NCBI RefSeq assembly: GCF_003144195.1
Contig: NW_020289999.1
Location: 379,544 to 443,543 of the forward strand
DNA length: 64,000 bases
Origin: Ceraceosorus guamensis
Taxonomy: Eukaryota > Basidiomycota > Exobasidiomycetes > Ceraceosorales > Ceraceosoraceae
Reading direction: 5' to 3'
Positions within the stretch are counted from its first letter, which is position 1. The number at the start of each line of letters is the position of its first letter. Below, piece by piece: positions 55,589 through 64,000 of this stretch. Made by a program: the position numbers and the translations under genes. The notes below the pieces were generated by a model. It had not been told where the DNA came from. It made no database searches and saw only the letters and a program-made list of their open reading frames with translations.

Positions 55589-56415
55589 TTAGTAGCCTCG
55601 AGAGCACTTCTCCTGCGTGCGCCCAGGCGTGTATGATTGTTAGCGTAGTATTCACATCAGGGGAAACGCACGTGGGAGAAGGTCAACTTACCAGGACTAG
55701 CGTCGAATAGCCATCAGGTGAGAGGCACAGGAGACAGATCTGTCAGCGCCAAGCCTTTGCTGATGGAAATGCAGCTCGCCACCTAGCCTGCTTTGTCCCT
55801 TGCCAGCTTCTACACCAATTTTGAGTTTACAAGGTCGCTTTGTTTGATTCGCTTGTCACGCGAAATGCCACAACTTACCGGCATCGTAAGTGATCTCGTC
55901 CAGATCGGTACCCTGGACTTCGACAGCTACACCAACGAGAGATCTGCGCAGAGGTTCTTTTGAGGATGCGGCAAGCATCTTTGACTTGATCCTGGCATCG
56001 TCGGGAGACCTGTAGCGCGACAATACCTCTGGGGTTAGCCATTGAGTCGAGGCGAATCTGCTCAAAGAAGCGCTCACCAGGCAATAAAGACGATCTTACT
56101 GCGCTTTCCATCATCGCCCTTGCTGAACTCGAAGTCGTAGACGGCCCAGAGGCAGTCATCAGCGGGGAGCTCCTTCAGGAATTCCTCATACTTGTCCGAG
56201 GTGCTGGTCTTGAGCACAACAATTTCGGTCTTGTCCTCGCTCAAACCATAGATGATGTACTTGGTCTTGTGTCCCAGCTTCAGCGCTTGGAACTCTTCCA
56301 AGCACTTGGGGTTGACTTTCACTCCGGATGCCTAAGGACGCAAGCACCGACACAACCACATTCACTTTGTCAGTAAGCTGACCTCCAGAGCGCTAAGTTT
56401 CTCTGCGCACGCACC
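55589..56415 (-). CDS. COF1: Cofilin (actin-depolymerising factor) with a 5-nt microexon
   Basis: It binds and severs actin filaments in the cytosol. Exons on the minus strand are 56415-56413 (ATG only), 56331-56078, 56009-55879, 55696-55692 (5 nt) and 55612-55589, giving 138 aa, the normal ADF/cofilin length. Motifs seen are [36 protein letters not shown], the long-helix region [18 protein letters not shown] and the end [20 protein letters not shown]. The last motif, which matches the usual cofilin C-terminus, needs the 5-nt exon TCCTG between a CTAG acceptor and a GTAAGT donor. Skipping it would give a different frame and an unrelated extension of about 70 residues. No other model yields the family ending. 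Confidence 0.92.
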
Positions 56416-57425
56416 ATTCTGGAGGGGTTGCTTCTGGATGCGAGCTCGTTTGCTGTGAACGCAAATGGCCAAAGAGTTTCGGAGGCGAAGGCGAGATCGA
56501 TGCTAATCACTGGACTCTAAAGCCCTTACGGATACGGAGGCTGACGAGCAAGCGCAATCGCGAATGTGTTATGGATGAAATGGGTGGTGTTATCTTTGTG
56601 CGTTCGTGTGATCAAAGCAGTGTGTGTATTTGGCGTCTTCTATCAAAGGCTCGCCCTGTATGTACAACAGCTATAGGGATGAGTTCATGCCCGTGCGGCG
56701 GGATTCACTCATCAAACGCCTCGGTTCTCATCACGAGCGCGGTGATGCGCGCAAGCCTGCAACGTCGCGTGCATGCTGGCTGAGCGCTCTGAGCATCTTT
56801 CGCGGAGAGGGGCGGTCGGGCCCAGCCACTCTGACTCACTTACTGTATAACGCATGGCGGCATACAGCAGCTGTATCATCCTGGCTGTGCGGAGGGCTGA
56901 GCGTGCGCCATTTCAGCTGGCTGATCTTGGCTCCGCGTTGCCGCGTGGCGCGTCAATCCAAAAGCAGCGGCACGTGACCAGCTGTTTCTGTCGTGGATCT
57001 GGCTCCTGCGTGCCTTGCCCTTTTTGTGGAACCTGGTCTGGCATGTGTCGAATGCGTGCATCACTCCTCATCTCTCGTAGGTGCAACAACGGGAACAAGT
57101 CAGTGGTCAAGAGTGCGACTAGATTCAGTATCATAACAACTTGCATGGCAAATTCCACGAATGAAAACATAAGTAGCGTTGGTGGACACTAGGAGGCCAC
57201 CTTCACCAGCGACAAGCCAAGCCAACCAGGCGACCGGTCTTCTTGCAAGAGTGGGAGCACATGATGAGGCGTAGTAGGCGATCACCAGAGCAGCGCGAGG
57301 TGCGAATCATGGTGTGATGGCGTCGAAGGCATTGAGCGAGCAGGGCAAGCAGGCTTTCACAGTACATACGACCAAAACATGCACATTGAGTCTTACGAAA
57401 GCCGCGTCTCGTGTTACTGATGTAT
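56416..57425. other. Spacer upstream of cofilin
   Basis: It lies between the NDUFV1 3' end and the cofilin promoter. On the minus strand, frame 57170-56913 starts MFSFVEFAMQVVMILNLVAL, which is hydrophobic but otherwise has no supporting feature. No gene is called. Confidence 0.45.
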
Positions 57426-59219
57426 CTAAGAAGCCAGGGGGTTTGGGAGCGATCGGGATGCCTGTGGGGAGCCAATCTCGGGCATGGCAAGGTCTGAAGG
57501 GTACTCGCTGGCGAGCCTTCCACCGTAGAGAACTTTGCCGTCTGTAGACGAAGACGCGACGCTTGGTGTCAGCTGATACTCTAGGGACGTACTAATCACA
57601 ATCGCTAGTCGGCGCACTCACGTTCAGCCTGGTAGGCAGCAATGCGCGCCTCGACCTCGGGGCGGAAGTGGCGCAACAGCCCTTGGACAGGCCAAGCAGC
57701 TGCATCTGCCAAAGCACAGATCGTATGGCCTTCCATTGCGCGCGTAAGTTCCCAGATTTGGTCGATCTCGCGCATGTCACCTCGGCCGGATTCCATCCTC
57801 TCCATCATGTTCGCAATCCACGTGGTGCCCTCGCGGCAAGGTGTGCACTGACCGCAAGACTCGTGCTTGTAGAACTTCGCGAACCTAGAGATTGCCTTGA
57901 TAACATCGGTCGACTTGTCCATGACAATGACGGCACCTGTACCGAGGGAGCTACCTGCATCCTTCAAGCCGTCGAAGTCCATAAGGGCGTCGTCGCACTT
58001 GTTCTTTGGCAAAATGGGGACTGATGATCCGCCAGGCACAATGCCTAGGAGGTTGTCCCAGCCACCTCGAACTCCGCCACAGTGGCGCTCGATGAGTTCC
58101 TTGAGGGGAATGCCCATCTCTTCCTCTACAACGCAAGGCGTGTTGACGTGCCCGCTAATTGCGAACAGCTTGGTGCCTTGGTTCTTGTCACGGCCAAAGC
58201 CGGCGAACCACTCCGGACCGCGTCGGATGATCGTTGGTGCAGCGGCAACAGTCTCGACGTTGGCCACTGTGGTAGGGCAGCCGAACACACCGACATCGGC
58301 AGGGAAAGGAGGCTTCAATCTGGGCTTGCCTTGCTTGCCTTCCAGGGACTCGATGAGGGCCGTCTCCTCGCCGCAGATGTATGCTCCAGCACCTTTGTGA
58401 ACGTAGACGTCAAAGTCATATCCACTGCCGCACGCGTTCTTGCCGATCAATCCAGCCTTGTATGCTTCGTTAACCGCCTGCTGAACATGCGCCGCTTCGA
58501 GGTAGAATTCACCACGAATGTAGATGTAGGCAGCATTAGCACCCATTGCTCTTCCAGCAACGAGGCAGCCCTCGATGAGCTTATGCGGATCTCCGCGCAT
58601 GATCTCGCGATCCTTGCAAGTACCCGGCTCCCCCTCATCAGCGTTGATGACCAGATATCTGGGGCGAGGATCCTTCTCCCATCCTGGCTTGAGCATGAAT
58701 GACCACTTGAGTCCAGAAGGAAAGCCTGCACCGCCACGGCCGCGCATGCCTGATGCTTTCATTTGGGAGATGATCCAATCGTGGCCTTTTAGGACGATGT
58801 CCTTAGTGCGGTGCCAGTCACCTCTCGCCTGCGGTAGAGTTGCGCAATAAAGCGTCAGCAGGATGTATTAAACTTAGGTTGGAGCGAGGCGCAGGATTCA
58901 GCTAGCCCTGCATGGCTCCTCCTACTCACCTGAGCTCCTTTGAGGGTGTGGTCATGGCGCATGTAGGCGTTTTGGAAAATGCGATCCTGGTCACGGAGAC
59001 CTCCGTGACTGCGTTTGGGAGCATCCTGCACAGTAGCGAAGCCTCGAGCAGCGGTCGAGGTTGCAACTGAAGCAGCGGAGGTACCGGCAACAGGGCGGGC
59101 AGCCAAAGCTGTCTGGCGGGCGAGGGGAGCTGAGCACACCAGGCAGATAGCAAGTTTAGCCAACAATCCATCCGATTGACTCGCTTCAGCACCCTCTGCA
59201 ACTTACCAGCCCGATGCAT
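57426..59219 (-). CDS. NUO51: Mitochondrial complex I 51-kDa flavoprotein subunit (NDUFV1)
   Basis: It accepts electrons from NADH through FMN and the N3 iron-sulfur cluster. Exons on the minus strand, 59219-59207, 59129-58930, 58828-57622 and 57541-57426, give 511 aa. A basic, Ala-rich mitochondrial presequence ([14 protein letters not shown] through RGFATVQ) precedes the mature protein. FMN- and NADH-binding glycine-rich segments [18 protein letters not shown] and [17 protein letters not shown] are intact. The 4Fe-4S motif is [13 protein letters not shown], with the distal Cys in [17 protein letters not shown]. The last exon supplies [17 protein letters not shown] and an Ala/Pro/Ser tail. 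Exon 1 codes only MHRA plus one base. Confidence 0.96.
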
Positions 59220-59767
59220 TGTAGCGCAGTAGCGTCGGCTCAATGTTTGTACGCCAAAGGTGAAGGGTCGCTACGTGAGCGGGAAAGAGATCGGTGGACA
59301 GTATCAATCAAGTGTGTGGTGTCCGGTCAGGCGTGAGGTGAAGCTCAAAGCAGCGGTAAGACTTGCACAGCAGTACGTTCGCGCGCGAGGCAGGTCAACA
59401 AAGCCAGATGCGTGCTACGCCTGCCTCGATGCTCTGCGCTCTGCATGCCCGTGGCGAATCAGAGGCCGCATGAGCTAAGCCGCCTGCCCAGCTGGGGCGC
59501 GTCTGGCCGCCCTGAGTCACCGAAGGAAGTCGGTCAATTTGAGTCACGTGATGTTCTTCAAAACCGCTTACAAAGGCGGGCAGCCGAGTCGTGAATCTTG
59601 AGTGCGCGGTACGCCGCGTGTCGAGGCCAGCATGCACTTCAAATCAAGATATATGCGCACAGATGACCCAACACCAGCAAGGCAGACTGGAACAAAGAGT
59701 CAAAGCAGTGAACTCGAGATCAACCCACGACTCGTGACTGTAGTCGGCGGTAACATCGATTAGCATC
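59220..59767. other. Spacer between SURF1 3' end and NDUFV1 promoter
   Basis: No gene is supported. Copies of the CACGACTCGTGACT motif lie near 59726-59740, and a small AT-rich run with AAATCAAGATATATG is at about 59640. Confidence 0.55.
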
Positions 59768-61106
59768 TTAGCGCCCCCTTCTGGCTAGCACTGCAAACAT
59801 GATCGTGGTGGCAGCAGACAATGAGAACCTTTGGACAAGCAGCCATTTTGAACAAGTCAGTGGTCCAGGTCTTGAGTCGTCAAAAGCGGCACGTTCGAAC
59901 TTACCAGGTGCCTGCGTAAACCGCATGTTGATTGCGCAACTCGATACTGGGAGCGCGGCCTACTGGCAGACCTTGCATCAATCGGAGCCCAGCCTGGGTC
60001 GCATCGCCAGCTGCGGTTGATGGGCAGACGGTTCCTTCAGTGAACACGTCTTGATCAACGACGAAGTCTACTGTACTCACTGAAAATCTCGTCGAAAAGC
60101 GCCGGTAATACGCGAGACTCTCCTTTTGGACCCAAACCTAGCAAGCCCTTGACGCTTTCTGTAACGCCTCCACTCGGAGTGTACAGGTCCTCTGACTCGG
60201 CTGCGAATGTGTCCGCCTGACCCGCAAGCGGAAGCGCTCCGGCAGGACCAGACATCCAATCTGCCATTGCCTTGGGGTCTCCATGATACCAAGCTCCCTT
60301 CTGACCATCGTTCTCAGGAGTGAAGAAGTTGGGTGGGTATATGCGTGGATACATGGCCGTGATGGTTGCCTTGGTCTCCCGCTGAGGCGCATACTTTCAC
60401 GTCAGTACTTTGCGCTGCATTTCCGCCACCTCAGCACAACGTATTGACTTACCGTAGCTGCATCCTTGAGCCTCCTTGAGATACCTTTGCCCTCAATGTC
60501 TCTGTCGGAAACAAAACCTCGATTCACCAGCACTTCACCACCTCCACCCGAGCGAGCAAAAGGAACAATGATGTTGCACCCGACCTGGCCTTCTCTGACC
60601 CTCGGGCCCAGAAAGATTGCCCTGGAGTAATCAAAAGTGCCCGAGATGTTTACGAGCCTAAAAGTCAAAGACTCTAGCAGCTCCAAGCTCAGATCCTTGG
60701 GCAGATTGACTGGCTGTTTCTTGAGCTTGTCTTCCAGCTCCTCGATCAATTCGACTTTCCACTTTAATCTGCGCAGCTGCCAAACCCCAAGAAAGCCAGT
60801 GAAAACTGGGATGATGGCCAGCACGACCATCGCAGGGCTCTTGTACCAGGCGGGCCGTTCAGGCTTTGCTCCTTGCCCGTGATAATTCGAAGAGTAGAGC
60901 TCCTCATACTGTTCTGCGGATCGTGAGCCTTGGCGTCGAGGACTCGTCGCAAACGAGCGACGCGAAATGCACCCTCTTTGCAAGGCAGAGCCGAACGAGA
61001 TGTGCGCGTGATGCTGCTGGTAAGGCCAGACCAGTGTGCGCTTTGGAGAGACCAACAGCTCTTGCGCCGGCCTCAAGCTCGAAATGACAGCTCGCGAAGA
61101 GCACAT
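59768..61106 (-). CDS. SHY1: Cytochrome c oxidase assembly factor SURF1/Shy1 with a 7-nt microexon
   Basis: A mitochondrial inner-membrane protein that helps mature Cox1. Exons on the minus strand, 61106-60453, 60381-60081, 59911-59905 (7 nt) and 59828-59768, give 340 aa. A presequence rich in Arg/Ser (RGCISRRSFATSPRRQ) is followed by the first membrane segment VVLAIIPVFTGFLGVWQLRR, which includes the SURF1 signature. Then come SLTFRLVNISGTFDYSR and VNRGFVSD and, after splicing, ATRETKATITAMYPRIY with FFTPENDGQKGAWYHGD. The 7-nt exon GCACCTG joins IFS to a final exon, giving IFSTWFSLSAATTIMFAVLA, the expected C-terminal membrane segment (Shy1-like TWYSLSAAT). Reading through instead ends at EYSRLRR without it. 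Confidence 0.92.
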
Positions 61107-61819
61107 TGAATGGGGGAGCGACGGGACGGCTTTAGATCTGAAGAGTCGCGGGTTGGAGGATGAACCAGAAGCAATGTCTCGCTGAGTCGAAGCCGAGAGT
61201 GCGATCGACGAGGGCTTTGCGAATCGATCGATGGGCGTATAGTGGAGTATTCTCGAGACAGTGGCTCTGTTGCTGTAGAATCTTCCAAGCTCGATGATGG
61301 CGGGAACCGGAAATCAATCAATCAAGAATCCACGACTCGATCAAGAATCACGAATTCCTAATCCTCACAACTCGCGATTGACGTGCCCGGAAGCGTGAAT
61401 CCCGCTATTGGTGCGCGAGGCGAGTTGTGTTGTGGAGGGCAGTGTCACGTGAGTTTGCAATTTGCCAACACATTTTGATTCACATCTTCATATGTAATTG
61501 CGTGTTAGGCGCTCGCATCCGCAAAGAGTCGAAAAAAGTTGATGAGTCCGAATCGTGATTTTAATTAAAGGTTACCCGCTGATTCTCTCATTCTTGATTA
61601 GCTGAGTCGTCGCACACAGGCCAATGCTGCCAGATCGCGCAGCTATTGGTGTTTGCGGTCCAGTCGCAATGATCAGGGCGTCAAGTGTTGATTGTCGGCA
61701 CAGCTAAATTGTGAGGGGAGGAGTAGAGGCATCATGATGCTCATTGAAAGTGTGGTTGGTCGGGCCGCACTCAGAGTTGCAATACATGAGGTGAACGAAG
61801 AGGTACAAATTCGACAGGA
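61107..61819. other. Spacer with dense short AT-rich motifs
   Basis: Positions 61310-61400 contain several near-copies of AATCAAGAATC/ACGACTC/CACGAATTC, and 61540-61570 is AT-rich. It lies between INO80 (3' end) and the SURF1 promoter. No gene is supported. Confidence 0.55.
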
Positions 61820-64000
61820 TCAGTAAGCGTCGGGATCGTCTATGGACATCATCGTAGAAGCTTGCTCTGAAGGATGTTCGACGTCTACATCGGAATCGGC
61901 TTCCCCGTTCATCTTCTGAGGAGCCACGTCGCCCGAAGCATCTGCCCCAGCTTTCTTACGAGCTAGAGTGACGTGAACGGAGTTTGCAGTCAGCATTTGC
62001 TTTCATGCTGCGGCAGGCAAAGGCGCATGACACTCACACTTCTTTGATGGCTTAGCTGAAGGCGCAGTGGCACCGTCCTCTGCTCCAGCGCCTTCGTCTG
62101 TCGTCTTAGACTTTCGTGGCTTCTTTGGAGCTCCGTTGGGAACAGGGCTAGCAGTTGCATCGGCATTCTTTGAAGGTCTGCCCTTCTTGGGCGCAGATGC
62201 AGGCACTTCGACAATTGGCGGTCTTGTAGGTGGCTTGGCTCCGAAAAAGTCGTCCTCGTCCTCGTCCCACACAGCCCAGGAAGGACCGGCCGGTGCTGGG
62301 GCAGCTGTAGCAGCAGCATTGGCTTGAGCTGTCTTCAGCTTTCGTTTGGCATGCAAATTGCGCATATGATCTGCTTTGTCCTGCGCCAATTGCGCTTCTT
62401 CTTGTTGCTTTCGCCGCAGCATCTGATCGGCTAGCTCCTCGTCATCAAGGAGCAAAGAGACGATCTCTTGCGGTTTGGCCATGCCTGTCTCAGAGTATGC
62501 CTTGTTGCCGACGACAATATCTTGTACCTCCTTTTTGTTGCGCGCAAGCTTGACAATACGCTCATCGATGGTACCCTTGGTTATGAGTCTGTACACGGTC
62601 ACCTGCTTCGTCTGGCCAAGACGGTGGGCACGGTCCATCGCCTGCGAATCGTTCGATGGGTTCCAGTCATGGTCATAGAAGATCACAGCTGAAAAGGCCA
62701 GTGTGTATCAGCGAGCGCTCTGGGACGGACGAAGGCATCTCAACTCACTGTCTGCTGCTGTAAGATTGATGCCTAGTCCACCTGCCCGAGTTGACAGCAA
62801 GAAGATGAAGATTTCTGGCTTGGTTTGCCAGTCTGTCACCATGTCTCGCCTGTCGGAGATCTTTGACGAGCCATCCAGGCGCAAGTACTTGTAGTTCCTA
62901 AAGATGAGGTACTCTTCCATGAGGTCAATCATGCGAGTCATTTGGAAGTAGATGAGGCAACGGTGTCCGTTTGCCTTCAGCTCGCGGAGGAGACCGTCGA
63001 GATGTGCAAGCTTGCTTGAGTCGATGATAAGCTTGTTCATCTGTGGCACCTGCATGCCTGCACCAGGCAGCTGGTGGGCAGGAGACGCATCTAGCAGGCC
63101 TTTGGGAGGCAGACCAGGAAGCGCAGACCGCGCCAGAGCAACGGCATCCTCAGACTCGCGGAGCGCGGGCGTTGGCAAGCCGAACAGCATCTGTTGCACG
63201 AGAGTGTCTCGCTTGCGCCTTTCTTGTTTCTCTACGAAGCGCCGATCGGAGCCAAACGCTTGTACAGGCGGCGCGACTGCTGATGCAGGCACGAAACGAG
63301 CGTCTGGACCGGCGAGAATTGACTTGGCGCCGTAATCCGAGGCAACAGAATGAAGTGGCACCACCTGCGACGGCACGAAAGCGGAGTTGGCCGGAAGAGC
63401 TTTGGATACAAGGCCAAAGGGGCGTCTGGCAGAAAGGGCAAAGTCATCGTCTTGCGAGAAGGCGGTACCATCTCTGAGGTCACTTTCGTAGCCCGAGCTA
63501 AGCATCGCGTTCGTTACTGCGGCGCCATGGAAAGCACGCTCGCCATCGCTCGCGGCCAGCCCGAGCAGTCGCAAAGCAGCAAAAGCCGACGTAGAGGTGT
63601 CTAGCGAGCGGTGAATATACTCGGTCCGCCAGATATTTAACAAGTTGCCCAGGTAGTGAGTGTCGAAGCCGGCGCGACTCCCTTCTGCAGGTGTCGAGAG
63701 AAAGCCTCCGCCACTGCAAATCAGCTTGGGCAGCTCGTACGTGATGAGACTCTGCGTCGAGTCAGGACAGTCGAGCACATCTCCTTCCCTTGAAAGCGCT
63801 CCTGATTGAGCGAACCGAGCGAAAGCGAATGGGGAAAGCACGTCTGCCCTCTCGAACAGTTCCGGATGGTTGCACACTTTTCGGAATTGCATGACCAGAT
63901 TCATCAAGCTCTTCATGCCTGCTTCGTCTTGAGAAGATGCCTTGTCCATGAGCTCTGCGATGGAGACGCGCTCTCGCAGACCTCGGTAGAGCATCCTCTG
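61820..64000 (-). CDS. INO80: INO80 chromatin-remodelling ATPase, C-terminal part (cut by window edge)
   Basis: The catalytic SNF2-family subunit of the INO80 nucleosome-remodelling complex; only the 3' portion lies in the window. Exons seen on the minus strand are 64000-62749 (5' end outside), 62688-62038 and 61962-61820. Visible are the INO80-type motif [20 protein letters not shown], the long insertion typical of INO80, and helicase motif IV-VI elements: [70 protein letters not shown] and [14 protein letters not shown]. The tail is Lys/Ala/Pro-rich with AT-hook-like KKGRPSK and KKPRKSK, then an acidic end. INO80 rather than SWR1 is favoured by the [14 protein letters not shown] context and [12 protein letters not shown]; this is an inference from memory of the family. 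Confidence 0.88.

Noticed and set aside
55425-55655. Frame continuing [13 protein letters not shown] as an alternative cofilin C-terminus
   Set aside because: It would add about 70 residues unlike any cofilin; the 5-nt microexon model gives the family ending and length.
56913-57170. Minus-strand frame beginning MFSFVEFAMQVVMILNLVAL
   Set aside because: A hydrophobic start alone is weak evidence; the remainder is low-quality and the region is the cofilin upstream spacer.
1-64000. Search for transposons, LTR elements, virus copies, CRISPR arrays and biosynthetic clusters
   Set aside because: No transposase, reverse transcriptase, capsid-like frame, terminal repeats, spacer arrays or grouped secondary-metabolism genes were seen on either strand.

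Overview
The window is nuclear DNA from a basidiomycete fungus, most likely in the smut lineage (Ustilaginomycotina); that placement is inferred. Genes are dense and sit on both strands. Most carry many short introns of about 55-230 nt with GTGAGT/GTAAGT-type donors, CTGAC/CTAAC-like branch sites and CAG/TAG acceptors. Spacers carry recurring short motifs such as CACGACTCACGACT and GAATTCAAGATT. I saw no transposon, LTR element, virus copy, rRNA, convincing tRNA, CRISPR array or bacterial operon structure. Exon boundaries were worked out by hand from splice signals, frame continuity and family conservation. They are models without transcript support.

Layout: an RRM-like protein (919-1985 +); the mismatch-repair ATPase MSH3 in 17 exons (2966-7651 +); adenosine kinase (8249-9443 +); a long single-pass membrane protein with a Ser-rich tail (9819-14228 -); an AKR7-like aldo/keto reductase (15811-17190 +); the INO80 subunit Ies2 (17270-18957 -); a four-TM protein assembled from tiny exons (20042-21296 +). 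After a 3.3-kb spacer come an uncertain Gln/Gly/Tyr-rich gene (24609-25195 +), a membrane-anchored heparinase II/III-like protein (26249-28762 +), a 105-aa membrane protein (29720-30332 +) and ribosomal protein eL22 (30664-31383 -).

The middle holds two Fe(II)/2-oxoglutarate oxygenases tail to tail: a JmjC/cupin-8 protein with a very large acidic insertion (32372-35889 +) and an IPNS-type dioxygenase (36034-37498 -). They are followed by a possible 65-aa protein whose start codon is split by an intron (37795-38098 -), an unrecognised multi-exon protein (38227-40510 +), a ZCCHC10-like zinc-knuckle/SR protein (40698-41803 -) and prenylcysteine lyase (42488-44974 +).

The right part holds protein kinase C PKC1 (46982-51338 +), the checkpoint clamp loader RAD17 (51545-54591 -), cofilin (55589-56415 -), complex I 51-kDa subunit NDUFV1 (57426-59219 -), the cytochrome oxidase assembly factor SURF1 (59768-61106 -) and the 3' part of the INO80 ATPase (61820-64000 -, cut by the window edge). 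Genome maintenance (MSH3, RAD17, INO80, Ies2), mitochondria (NDUFV1, SURF1) and morphogenesis (PKC1, cofilin) are represented, but no co-regulated cluster is evident.

The most unusual signal is gene architecture. Several conserved proteins read correctly only if microexons of 5 nt (cofilin), 7 nt (SURF1), 10 and 12 nt (MSH3) and 12 and 20 nt (four-TM protein) are included. In several genes the first intron lies directly at the start codon: the coding part of exon 1 is only ATG in eL22 and cofilin, 5 nt in the four-TM gene and 6 nt in PKC1.
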